Below are positions 8,091-14,727 of a stretch of DNA of 46,696 bases, piece after piece; position 1 is the first letter of the stretch; each line of letters opens with the position of its first letter. This DNA comes from an uncultured Lachnospiraceae bacterium. Lineage in GTDB: Bacteria > Bacillota > Clostridia > Lachnospirales > Lachnospiraceae. Both the position numbers and the translations under genes were made by a program. The notes under the pieces are model-generated. The model was not told the origin of the DNA and ran no database searches. It saw only the letters and a list, made by a program, of their open reading frames with translations. The stretch lies in assembly GCA_910583835.1 (NCBI GenBank), contig CAJTYM010000032.1:1-46696 (forward strand), read 5' to 3'.

Positions 8091-9215
8091 TTATGATAGC
8101 ATACCCACCATAACCTCATACACCCTGCCATCTTCCATTCCTCCCGCCCACATAACCTGCCCATCCGCCTCGGCAGCCGCTGTACGCAATTCATCGCTTT
8201 CCTCACCGTAAATCCACAGGCTGACATTGCCATACCTGTCAGGCGGTATATAAGAGGCAACGCCCACCAAAATGATTTCACAGGAAAAATACCACGCCAT
8301 GCGCGCAATGAACAAATCTAAATCCCCGGACTCCGGCAAGGCAGTCTCATCCCAAGGACGGATACCAGGAAGATTGCTCGCTGCCCGGGCATGGTAATCA
8401 TCCCGGCGCAGACATCCCATCAGCGCCTCCAGAAGTTGGGACATACGCCTGGCAGAAAAACCGCTCAGCAAAACGATGGGAATTTCCACCGGGGGACAAG
8501 GCTCGCTGTCTCGTACAGGCGGCTGGTTCCCGGCATTTTGTGTAAGTAAATGCCAAATCTGGTTCTTGTCCAACGTTGGATTGCTTTTGAGATAGGAAAG
8601 TATCTTAGCCGTAACCAGCGGCGCGGCATAGCTGTTGGATATCGGCGTTTCTGTCTCCAGCCCCTCTATCGCCAGCCGATGCTTCGAGGAAGCCTGAAAA
8701 TGAATCTTCGTAAACGAATCATAGAAATATGTATATTCATCATCCGCAAGTCCCGGATGGCACTTGACGCCAATAACGCCAGGCAGATACGCAGGATAGG
8801 TGACAATGCCTCGGTTACCGGCAGCCGCTACCAGAAATCTGTCCGTCTCCAACAGATAACGTACCGTCTCTTCCAGCCTGGCAAAATCCTCAAACGCATA
8901 TGTGCCGACACTGAGATGGACCAGCCGGATATCCATGGAAACACACAATTCAAAAGCTTTCAGCAATCTGCCAATATTACCTCTCAGGGTATCCCCCTGT
9001 AAAATCTGTATACTGAACACATCCACATCTTCCAATCCCACATAACGCCGGACAATCCTGGCGCACATGGAGCCATGGCTGAGCGGCGAGACCGCATGTC
9101 CTTCCAAAACGGCAACCGATAAATCATCGTCAACCACAAAACTTCCTGCCAGTGGGCATACCTCAGGATGGACGCCATCATCTAAAATTGCCATGCGGAT
9201 ATTTTTATCTGGCAT
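8091..9215 (-). CDS. Cytoplasmic S8 (subtilisin-like) protease with extra C-terminal domain
   Basis: A 374-aa subtilase. The triad is visible as D12 (AILDDGV), H47 (SHGSM) and S195 (SNSYAAP replacing the usual GTSMAAP), with oxyanion N134 (AAAGN). There is no signal peptide and no propeptide: the catalytic Asp lies 12 residues from the N-terminus, so the enzyme should act in the cytosol. After about residue 240 comes a domain of about 130 aa (IPIVLLSGFSARRM ... EIILVGVASYIPP) that is not part of a subtilase core. It lies between the exporter and the adenylate-forming enzyme genes with gaps of 33 and 51 nt. Leader-peptide removal from the 62-aa precursor is the obvious proposal, since the ABC exporter has no C39 protease domain. 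That role is inference. Confidence 0.8.
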   Translation of the reverse strand: MPDKNIRMAILDDGVHPEVCPLAGSFVVDDDLSVAVLEGHAVSPLSHGSMCARIVRRYVGLEDVDVFSIQILQGDTLRGNIGRLLKAFELCVSMDIRLVHLSVGTYAFEDFARLEETVRYLLETDRFLVAAAGNRGIVTYPAYLPGVIGVKCHPGLADDEYTYFYDSFTKIHFQASSKHRLAIEGLETETPISNSYAAPLVTAKILSYLKSNPTLDKNQIWHLLTQNAGNQPPVRDSEPCPPVEIPIVLLSGFSARRMSQLLEALMGCLRRDDYHARAASNLPGIRPWDETALPESGDLDLFIARMAWYFSCEIILVGVASYIPPDRYGNVSLWIYGEESDELRTAAAEADGQVMWAGGMEDGRVYEVMVGMLS

Positions 9216-9248
9216 ATAAAATCATCCCCCTCTGACACAATCATCCTC

Positions 9249-11066
9249 TCACAGTACATCCTGGTATTTATCAGCCTGCAGACGGTACATATGCGCATAC
9301 GTCCCATCTGCTTCTATCAATTCCTCATGACTGCCCATCTCTGCCAGCGAACCATTGTCCAGCACAAGGATTACATCGCATAAATGCACATTGGACAGCC
9401 TGTGTGAAATCAGGACTGCACCCTTTCCTGCATACAACGCCTGAAACATGGAAAACACCTCGTCTTCCGACTGCGCATCCAATGCTGCCGAAGGCTCATC
9501 CAAAATATAGATATCGGCCTCGCGGAAGAATGCCCGGGCAATCGCCATTTTCTGCCACTGCCCGCCGGACAGTTCCTGCCCGCTCTCATCGTACCTTCTC
9601 GTCAGATAAGTACCCACCCCCTGGGGGAACTGGGCGGCAAACCCATCCGCCCCGCTCTTCTTAAGGGCAGCCATGACCCTTTCCGTATCGCCGGCCTTAC
9701 TGATATCGGACAGTGAAACTGATTCGCTGACCGTAAAGGCATAATTACTATAATCCTGAAAAACTGTGCTGAAACGGCTGCGCAGGCTGTCCGGCGTATA
9801 TTCCCGGATATCCCTGCCGTCCATAAGAATCTGCCCTTTTACCGGGTCATAAAAACGCAGCAGAAGTTTGACAATCGTGGTCTTACCGCTTCCGTTTACC
9901 CCTACCAGGGCAACTTTCTGCCGGCTGTGGAAAACAAAGCTTACATCCTTTAAAATCCATGGCAGCTTATCCCCATACCGGAAACTGACATTTCTAAATT
10001 CAATGGTAAAAGAAGGTTCGGCAAGCGTATGCTCGCCATCCATCCTTAGATTACTCTGCAGACCCAGAAACTTCCTGTAATTCTGTACGCGCATCTTGCC
10101 GTCTGCCAGCTGCGTATAACTGTAAATTACCATGTACATGCTGCCCAGAACCTGCGTCATTATCCCTTGCAGAAACGAGTAATCCCCAATGGTATACCTG
10201 CCCTGGACAACTGACAGCCCCAGCAGGAAAAGAAATACTGCAGCGACAATTTCAGGCAGTGCCGAGAGCAGCAGCAAAAGCCGCGTATAACGTAGGGAAA
10301 TCTTCCTCTTTTTGGAAAACAATACCTCCCAGATACTGAGAAACTTCCCGCTGATAAAGGGGAAAAGGTTATATATCCTCACATCCTTGGCAAATTCCCG
10401 CTCCAGCAGCACATCCGAGGCATACTGCATTTTCCGTTCATCACTCATATACTGCCGCTGAAAACCATATACTGCTTCCACTTGTTTCAGTTGAACAACT
10501 GTACAGGGTATCGCTGAGAGGACAAACACAAAGGGCAGAATCGGGCTGAATGGAAACAAACATACAAAAGCAATGATAAACTGAACAAGATACCGGATGA
10601 ATTCCATCGCCTGAAAGGCAGAATTGGTAATAAGCGGGCTGTTCCTATTGGCATCATTCACTTCATTGTAAAATGCTGCCGAATCGAAAAACGATAAATC
10701 CAATTCCGCTGCTTTCTTCATGATACGATGCTTCGTTACCGTGTCCATCCTGTCACGATGCAGCCCCTCATAATAGGTGCTCAGCGTACCAATTCCTTTA
10801 TTGAGAATATTAAAACCTAACAACAGCAATGAAAAGATGAGAAACGACCGTATCAGCATATCGGGCGATGATGCCCCTGAACCGTCTCCGGCAAGAAGGT
10901 TAATAAGAAATTTTGTAAGTGTGATAACTGCAAACGGAACCGTCAGGGAGACAATATTTATCAGGATACGAATGATAAAATATTGTCTTGACGTCTCCCA
11001 CAAGATTCCGATACAGTAACCGATTATCTGGAAAAATTCCCCTATACCCCTGATTACCTTCTTCAT
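9249..11066 (-). CDS. ABC exporter, fused permease-ATPase
   Basis: A 605-aa half-transporter. An N-terminal membrane domain with about six helices (residues 1-320) is followed by an ATPase domain with Walker A GVNGSGKTT (about 385-393), signature LSGGQ (about 497), Walker B IYILDEPSA (about 519) and the H-loop ISHRLS. It should act as a homodimer in the cytoplasmic membrane. It lacks the N-terminal C39 peptidase domain of bacteriocin exporters, so leader cleavage must be done by another protein, most simply the S8 protease encoded directly downstream. Gaps to neighbours are 27 and 33 nt, with no terminator, placing it in the same transcript as the BlaR1-like sensor and the maturation genes. 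Peptide export is inferred from context. Confidence 0.85.
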   Translation of the reverse strand: MKKVIRGIGEFFQIIGYCIGILWETSRQYFIIRILINIVSLTVPFAVITLTKFLINLLAGDGSGASSPDMLIRSFLIFSLLLLGFNILNKGIGTLSTYYEGLHRDRMDTVTKHRIMKKAAELDLSFFDSAAFYNEVNDANRNSPLITNSAFQAMEFIRYLVQFIIAFVCLFPFSPILPFVFVLSAIPCTVVQLKQVEAVYGFQRQYMSDERKMQYASDVLLEREFAKDVRIYNLFPFISGKFLSIWEVLFSKKRKISLRYTRLLLLLSALPEIVAAVFLFLLGLSVVQGRYTIGDYSFLQGIMTQVLGSMYMVIYSYTQLADGKMRVQNYRKFLGLQSNLRMDGEHTLAEPSFTIEFRNVSFRYGDKLPWILKDVSFVFHSRQKVALVGVNGSGKTTIVKLLLRFYDPVKGQILMDGRDIREYTPDSLRSRFSTVFQDYSNYAFTVSESVSLSDISKAGDTERVMAALKKSGADGFAAQFPQGVGTYLTRRYDESGQELSGGQWQKMAIARAFFREADIYILDEPSAALDAQSEDEVFSMFQALYAGKGAVLISHRLSNVHLCDVILVLDNGSLAEMGSHEELIEADGTYAHMYRLQADKYQDVL

Positions 11067-11093
11067 ACTCCCTCTCTGTCTTCCGTAAAAATA

Positions 11094-11330
11094 CTACTTA
11101 CATTTAATCCAGTTGCCCGCCCACTGCTTTGTGCTCTGGTTATAGAGGCGTTTATACATCACGCCATTTATGATTTTATACTTCCATACATAAGTATATG
11201 CCATGGGCATAACAGATTCCGTCTCACTTGCCATCGCATGTACCTCGTACGCTGGCGCTGCCAGCATCCCGGAAACAGAAATACAAGCAGCCATCAGGAC
11301 CATCGCTATTTTCTTTGTTCTAATCTTCAT
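11094..11330 (-). CDS. Small secreted peptide encoded next to the BlaR1-like protein
   Basis: A 78-aa protein with a clear signal peptide (MKIRTKKIAMVLMAACISVSG, then an AxA-type site near ...EVHAMA) and a short mature part rich in Trp and Tyr (TYVWKYKIINGVMYKRLYNQ ... WAGNWIKC). The start at 11330 is chosen because AGGAGG lies 8 nt upstream; the longer frame to 11429 runs inside the upstream gene. It overlaps the end of the BlaR1-like gene by 11 nt, which implies translational coupling. It is not recognised as a named family. It could be a ligand for, or antagonist of, the membrane metalloprotease, an immunity peptide, or a secreted signal. Only secretion and co-expression are supported by sequence. 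Confidence 0.7.
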   Translation of the reverse strand: MKIRTKKIAMVLMAACISVSGMLAAPAYEVHAMASETESVMPMAYTYVWKYKIINGVMYKRLYNQSTKQWAGNWIKCK

Positions 11331-12453
11331 TCTTCCAATCCTCCTCATTCTTATAAATCTCAAGTTCCAATAGTGGTTCCGTAATCTCAGACACATCTCC
11401 CACAAATATGCCATCAACATATACGGCATAGCAGCCGTCCCTTTCTATCACATAGGACGTATCGGGATTGGGATAACTGAATGTGCCCGGAACCTCCTCT
11501 GGAAATAAAGGTTCCACAATTACCGAGACCGATGTCAGAAACAGCAGGCACGAGAATGCTGCCATGAGAACACCTTTGCGCTTTTCCCCTCGCCAATGGT
11601 TGCCCCAGATACAGTGGAATCTCTGCTTCATGGCATCACCCTTTTGTGCGGCAAATGTAATCGTCAGCGGCATCCTCTCCCCTCCTCCCGCCTTCATCGA
11701 CTTGAGGATGCATTCCATATAGCCAAGCTTCTCCTCTTCGCTGAATCCGGCTGTCAGAAAGCTGTCCACCCTTATCTCCAGCGCCTGTACCACTAAACTC
11801 CTGAACAGGTAAATGGCTGGATTCCACCAGTAGACCGTACAGAGAAGTTCGCACAGAATCTTCACCAGCATATCATGACGGTAATAGTGCAGCATCTCGT
11901 GCTTTAATATAAAATAAATCTCCCCTTGCGAATAATTAGTTACCGGCATCAGTATCCGCGGATGAATCAGGCCGAAAACTGCCGGCGTCCGAATGCCAGG
12001 GACAAGAAGGACTTCAAACCTCTTCGTCTTCCCATAGTCCCTGTTTATCTTGCTGATAACAGTGTCCATACGATGTTTAAAATATCCCGGGCACTTGCTA
12101 ATCTTATGTATAAAATACAAATACTCCCATATATGCAGGCAAAGACTGCATATCACGCCTGCTATCCATACAAACAGCAATACCTGCCCGACAGCCACCG
12201 CATACGTTCCAACATGTATCTCCCAAAGCAGGAAATCGCGCACACTTGTCATAAAATGTCTGCTATTAAACGTGATTGTAAAGCTGAACTCAACTGGGAG
12301 CAGCATCCGTACTACAGCCGCTATCAGCAAGATACAGATATACCTCCCCACTGTCTTCAAGGCAAAATCATTTTTCATAATAACCCATGCCAAGATTGTC
12401 AGCAAGGCGCTGCTTGCCAGACAGGACAGCAAGGAGCTTAGTGTTACTGTCAT
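11320..12453 (-). CDS. BlaR1-like M56 membrane metalloprotease sensor
   Basis: A 377-aa membrane protein of the BlaR1/MecR1 M56 family: N-terminal helices, a cytoplasmic zinc protease segment with HEMLH near residues 184-188 (LKHEMLHYYRHD) followed by the WWNPAI stretch typical of the family, and a last membrane helix (VLMAAFSCLLFLTSVSVIV). Unlike antibiotic sensors it has no penicillin-binding C-terminal domain; only about 60 residues (PGTFSYPNPDTSYVIERDG ...) follow the last helix. In the family, signal binding outside triggers the inner protease and leads to loss of the BlaI repressor. It starts 15 nt after the BlaI gene with AAGGAGG upstream. What the short outer tail senses is unknown; the neighbouring secreted peptide or a cell-envelope signal are candidates. 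Confidence 0.85.
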   Translation of the reverse strand: MTVTLSSLLSCLASSALLTILAWVIMKNDFALKTVGRYICILLIAAVVRMLLPVEFSFTITFNSRHFMTSVRDFLLWEIHVGTYAVAVGQVLLFVWIAGVICSLCLHIWEYLYFIHKISKCPGYFKHRMDTVISKINRDYGKTKRFEVLLVPGIRTPAVFGLIHPRILMPVTNYSQGEIYFILKHEMLHYYRHDMLVKILCELLCTVYWWNPAIYLFRSLVVQALEIRVDSFLTAGFSEEEKLGYMECILKSMKAGGGERMPLTITFAAQKGDAMKQRFHCIWGNHWRGEKRKGVLMAAFSCLLFLTSVSVIVEPLFPEEVPGTFSYPNPDTSYVIERDGCYAVYVDGIFVGDVSEITEPLLELEIYKNEEDWKNED

Positions 12454-12468
12454 GGAACTCTCTCCTCC

Positions 12469-12864
12469 TTACCGAGGCTTTTTCTCTTGTATAAACTTCT
12501 CCAGCTCCTCTATCAATTCACTGTCATTGTCCGCACTGTCGAACAGCGCACTGAGGAACCCCATCTTCGCTATCGACTTGCCAAAAGGAAAAACTTCCGT
12601 TGTCATATAACCTACTGCATATTCTGCCGGCGTAATGATGGGCGCATAACTTCTTGAGAGCACCGTCCCGCTCTGGACAATCTTGGCAACCTCTATGAAT
12701 TCCCTCTTGAGCAGCTTCTTCAGCACAGCCTGCACCGTATTGATACTGAGTCCCGGCTTCCTCTCGGGAATCTCCGAGGCAATCATCGGTTTCCCTTCTG
12801 CCCATAGTACATTCATAACATCCAACTCACGTTTACTCAATGCGATTTCAGCTTTCTTCTTCAA
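12469..12864 (-). CDS. BlaI/MecI/CopY-family repressor
   Basis: A 131-aa transcriptional repressor with the BlaI-type winged helix (LSKRELDVMNVLWAEGKP ... SINTVQAVLKKLLKREFIEV) and a C-terminal helical dimerisation part. It starts at TTG (12864) with AAGGAG 8 nt upstream; there is no nearby ATG. Family members bind dyads over their own promoter and are inactivated by proteolysis set off by the partner M56 protein encoded next. Its promoter carries a suitable dyad, so autoregulation is likely. As first gene of a co-directional run down to the Cys-rich precursor, it probably controls the whole peptide locus. Confidence 0.88.
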   Translation of the reverse strand: MKKKAEIALSKRELDVMNVLWAEGKPMIASEIPERKPGLSINTVQAVLKKLLKREFIEVAKIVQSGTVLSRSYAPIITPAEYAVGYMTTEVFPFGKSIAKMGFLSALFDSADNDSELIEELEKFIQEKKPR

Positions 12865-12912
12865 ATCTTCTTCTCCTTACTATAGAAACAATTATTTTAT
12901 AGAATTTTTATC

Positions 12913-12953
12913 TGTACGAATATTATAATAACGTACATTCCACATTGTGTCAA
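12913..12953 (-). promoter_or_regulatory. Promoter and candidate BlaI operator of the peptide locus
   Basis: TTGACA (12948-12953), a 17-bp spacer and TATTAT (12925-12930) on the minus strand form a good sigma-A promoter about 60 nt before the repressor start. A perfect 6-bp inverted repeat, TGTACG (12913-12918) and CGTACA (12932-12937), straddles the -10 element. It contains the TGTA/TACA cores used by BlaI-type repressors, though the spacing differs from the classic compact box. Autoregulation is inferred. Confidence 0.7.
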
Positions 12954-13002
12954 TACTTTTTTGTCATCATATTGTGTTGATTGTAAAAAAATACCCTCAT
13001 GA

Positions 13003-13164
13003 TTAAGCCTCGTTATCCAATTCAGACAGCATGACTCTGCATTTGTCCCTGTAGCAGGCTATGCCATATTTGAGGACTTTTTCGATGTCCTCATCGTAGA
13101 AAGCATCCCCATACTGCCTCCTCTCTATAAAAGCCCACATAAGCAGACAGCTTTCCTCTTTCAC
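13003..13164 (-). pseudogene. Small ORF or gene remnant, unrecognised
   Basis: A 53-codon open frame starting with GTG at 13164 (or 44-45 residues from an internal ATG, MWAFIERRQYGDAFYDED...). It reads as a soluble, charged protein end (KYGIACYRDKCRVM). The GTG has no ribosome binding site; the internal ATG has GAGGAAA about 11 nt upstream. An in-frame stop lies just upstream of the GTG. It may be a decayed C-terminal fragment or a true small protein; I do not recognise it. Confidence 0.3.
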
Positions 13165-13187
13165 CACGGAAAAGATTTATTATAACC

Positions 13188-13228
13188 AAGGGATATTCCA
13201 ATAAAGTGCATTTGGAACATCCCTTTTT
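13188..13228 (+). terminator. Terminator-like hairpin
   Basis: Arms 13188-13200 and 13213-13225 pair over 12 of 13 positions, with TTTTT at the end on the plus strand. It has intrinsic-terminator form, but no plus-strand gene lies upstream. It may be a relic, or may insulate the toxin promoter at 13355. Confidence 0.45.
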
Positions 13229-13354
13229 CCATGATTGGGGCATTTCTGCCGGGAATCCACTCTGTAAACCCCCACTTGTTTTGCAAGTGCCATCCTGTAA
13301 AGGGGTTGACAGGCTCATTGGCTCTTTTATGTCCGGCTGGGCTGGAAAAGCAGA

Positions 13355-13383
13355 TTGCCGGATAATTTTTTGTATGCTATAAT
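13355..13383 (+). promoter_or_regulatory. Promoter of the type I toxin mRNA
   Basis: TTGCCG (13355-13360), 17-bp spacer, TATAAT (13378-13383) with an extended TG. Transcription would start near 13390, giving a leader of about 65 nt before the toxin start. Confidence 0.75.
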
Positions 13384-13418
13384 CTTCTGTAGGAGCAGAC
13401 GTGTTACAAGGTGGTGAG

Positions 13419-13445
13419 CCTCCCTAACTCGAAAGGGAAGGGAGG
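13419..13445 (+). promoter_or_regulatory. Hairpin hiding the toxin ribosome binding site
   Basis: CCTCCCT (13419-13425) is exactly complementary to AGGGAGG (13439-13445), which contains the Shine-Dalgarno sequence 8 nt before the toxin ATG. Pairing would block ribosome access, a control used by many type I toxin mRNAs. Confidence 0.7.
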
Positions 13446-13453
13446 TGGTGAAC

Positions 13454-13549
13454 ATGAGTACATACGAAGTATTGACATTGTTGATTCTTTTTGGCACTTT
13501 TCTCATTTCACTGCTTGCCTACATAGATAGGAATAACAAGCGAAAATAA
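13454..13549 (+). CDS. Type I toxin, putative holin-like membrane peptide
   Basis: A 31-residue peptide: short polar N-terminus (MSTYEVL), one membrane helix (TLLILFGTFLISLLAYI), and a basic end (DRNNKRK). This is the form of the 'putative holin-like toxin' family of Firmicutes, related in style to TxpA/BsrG-type toxins, which insert in the membrane when the antisense RNA fails. A strong GGAGG lies 8 nt before the ATG but is sequestered in a leader hairpin. The 3' end overlaps a convergent antisense RNA with its own promoter. Too short for ordinary ORF calling, so easily missed. The family call rests on size, sequence pattern and the surrounding RNA signals. Confidence 0.8.
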   Translation: MSTYEVLTLLILFGTFLISLLAYIDRNNKRK

Positions 13550-13633
13550 ATAAGCCTACCTTGTACTTTGCCGAGAACAGGTAGGCTTATTGCCAACTAC
13601 GGAGGCAAACCACTTTGTGGGCGGTTGCTCCTT
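13549..13633 (-). ncRNA. Antisense RNA antitoxin
   Basis: A minus-strand promoter at 13640-13668 would start an RNA near 13633 that runs through the 3' end of the toxin transcript. It should end at the hairpin with arms 13580-13591 and 13549-13560 (12 bp, perfect), followed on the minus strand by TTATTTT. The length is about 85-95 nt, wholly complementary to the toxin mRNA tail, as in TxpA/RatA-type systems. Boundaries are predicted from signals, not measured. Confidence 0.65.
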
Positions 13634-13635
13634 TT
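13601..13635 (+). terminator. Terminator of the toxin mRNA
   Basis: GGAGGCAA ... TTGCTCC forms a bulged stem (13601-13631) followed by TTTT on the plus strand, about 50 nt after the toxin stop codon. The same DNA is the 5' end of the antisense RNA. Confidence 0.55.
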
Positions 13636-13639
13636 CTAT

Positions 13640-13668
13640 AATATAACATTTCTGTATCTGAAATTCAA
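13640..13668 (-). promoter_or_regulatory. Promoter of the antisense RNA
   Basis: On the minus strand TTGAAT (13663-13668), 17-bp spacer, TATATT (13640-13645). It faces the toxin gene and fits a short countertranscript. Confidence 0.7.
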
Positions 13669-13745
13669 CTGCTTTTTTAGAATCCGGCGAAATTATTCTT
13701 GCTAAAATTTCTGATACTCAGCCAATAAACAGACACCATATATCC

Positions 13746-13772
13746 AGGAAAACGCTTTCGTAAGCGTTTCCT
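13746..13772. repeat. Short hairpin between antisense promoter and merR terminator
   Basis: An 11-bp stem with one bulged A and a TCGT loop. It has no T-run on either strand. Function unknown. The rest of 13669-13833 shows nothing else recognisable. Confidence 0.4.
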
Positions 13773-13833
13773 CAATTAATCATGTCCATTTAATTTACAT
13801 AATACTTAAATAATATGGCACTGTCAACTTCAC

Positions 13834-13885
13834 ATACAGAAAAAGTACAGACAAGCCAAACGCTCGTTCTGTACTTTTTCTGTAT
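13834..13885 (-). terminator. Bidirectional terminator after the merR-type gene
   Basis: A perfect 18-bp inverted repeat (13834-13851 and 13868-13885) with an A-run before and a T-run inside the second arm on both strands. It ends the MerR-type transcript and shields it from the toxin locus. Confidence 0.8.
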
Positions 13886-13931
13886 TTGTTTTCAGTTGTG
13901 TGTCCCTTACTGCTTGAACTCAGGAAGCTCC

Positions 13932-14666
13932 TTACTTCCCGCAGTAAATGCGAATCGCCGCAGCTGCAAATTCTGCCGTGCCTTCCCCGGCGGCAGCATT
14001 GATGTTGGTCGTAAAATCTCCTCCGCCGGCATACATTTCTCCCAGACACAACAGGATATCAGGGGAACACTGATAATAGTTCTGCGTCAGATAATCCTGC
14101 AGTTTTGCGGCCTGGCTCTGGACTTCCGCCGAACCGGGCTGGGCTTTGGCAGCTTTTAATTTGCCAAATTCCACAAACAGCTGCATCAGCCCCTTTGCCA
14201 CAGCCTGCTCTTCTTCCTTGCTCCTGCCTTTAGCTTTCTGCTCAAATTCCTTGTAGGCCTGCGTCTGTCCCCACTGTTGCTTCGCCTGTCTGGCGTATTC
14301 GTCAATTTTCTTAGTGTCAAATACCGTAAAATCCATGTTCCTCACTCCTACCAATTTTATTCCACGGGCGAACTCAATTAAATTCTCCAGATGTTCTTTC
14401 TTCATCGTCAGCAAAGTAATCTGCTGTTCCAATGCTTTGCTCCTGTCATAATCAGGTCTGGATAATATCTCCTTGATTTCTTTGAGAGGAAATTCCAATT
14501 CCTTAAACAGCAAAATCTGCTGCAGCATTTCCAAAGCCGTATCGTCATACAGCCGGTACCCGGATGCTGTATACTCCGTTGGTTTCAGCAAGCCGATTCT
14601 GTCGTAATACTGTAGGGCGCGTACGCTCACCCCGGTCAGTTTGCTTACTTCATTCACTGTCATCAT
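13932..14666 (-). CDS. MerR-family regulator with TipAS-type C-terminal domain
   Basis: A 244-aa regulator. Residues 1-70 form the MerR winged helix (TVNEVSKLTGVSVRALQYYD, then GLLKPTEYTASGYRLYDD), followed by a dimerisation coiled coil (about 80-115) and a C-terminal alpha-helical domain (about 125-244) like the drug-binding domain of TipA (SPDILLCLGEMYAGG, FTTNINAAAGEGTAEF). Family members bind hydrophobic or peptide-type drugs and activate promoters with long spacers, usually including their own. The promoter directly upstream has exactly that form. The upstream neighbour on the same strand is the GH43 giant, without a terminator between, but the two look functionally unrelated. Confidence 0.88.
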   Translation of the reverse strand: MMTVNEVSKLTGVSVRALQYYDRIGLLKPTEYTASGYRLYDDTALEMLQQILLFKELEFPLKEIKEILSRPDYDRSKALEQQITLLTMKKEHLENLIEFARGIKLVGVRNMDFTVFDTKKIDEYARQAKQQWGQTQAYKEFEQKAKGRSKEEEQAVAKGLMQLFVEFGKLKAAKAQPGSAEVQSQAAKLQDYLTQNYYQCSPDILLCLGEMYAGGGDFTTNINAAAGEGTAEFAAAAIRIYCGK

Positions 14667-14693
14667 GTTCCTCTCCTCCTTCCGTGTAAGAAC

Positions 14694-14724
14694 AGCATAA
14701 ACTATTACGCCGCGTAGGAGTCAA
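14694..14724 (-). promoter_or_regulatory. MerR-type promoter with 19-bp spacer
   Basis: TTGACT (14719-14724) and TATGCT (14694-14699) are separated by 19 bp, the abnormal spacing corrected by MerR-family activators. The spacer carries an imperfect dyad (ACTCCTACGC with GCGTAATAGT). The -35 lies 4 nt beyond the end of the upstream GH43 gene. Autoactivation is likely. Confidence 0.75.
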
Positions 14725-14727
14725 GGC

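Larger units (their letters stand above)
12954..13354. other. Mostly non-coding stretch between repressor promoter and toxin promoter
   Basis: Besides the doubtful small ORF (13003-13164) and a hairpin (13188-13228), this 400-nt stretch shows only a short CACTTG/CAAGTG stem near 13280. No other gene or RNA is recognised. Confidence 0.5.

Noticed and set aside
12050..12610. Plus-strand frames of 171-186 codons across the BlaR1-like gene
   Set aside because: They oppose the well-supported M56 and BlaI genes and lack start signals.
11320..12864. Beta-lactam resistance regulation by the BlaI/BlaR1-like pair
   Set aside because: The M56 protein has no penicillin-binding domain and no beta-lactamase or PBP gene is adjacent.
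13091..13318. Minus-strand 75-codon frame
   Set aside because: It covers the terminator-like hairpin and conflicts with the alternative frame at 13003-13164; composition and start context are not gene-like.
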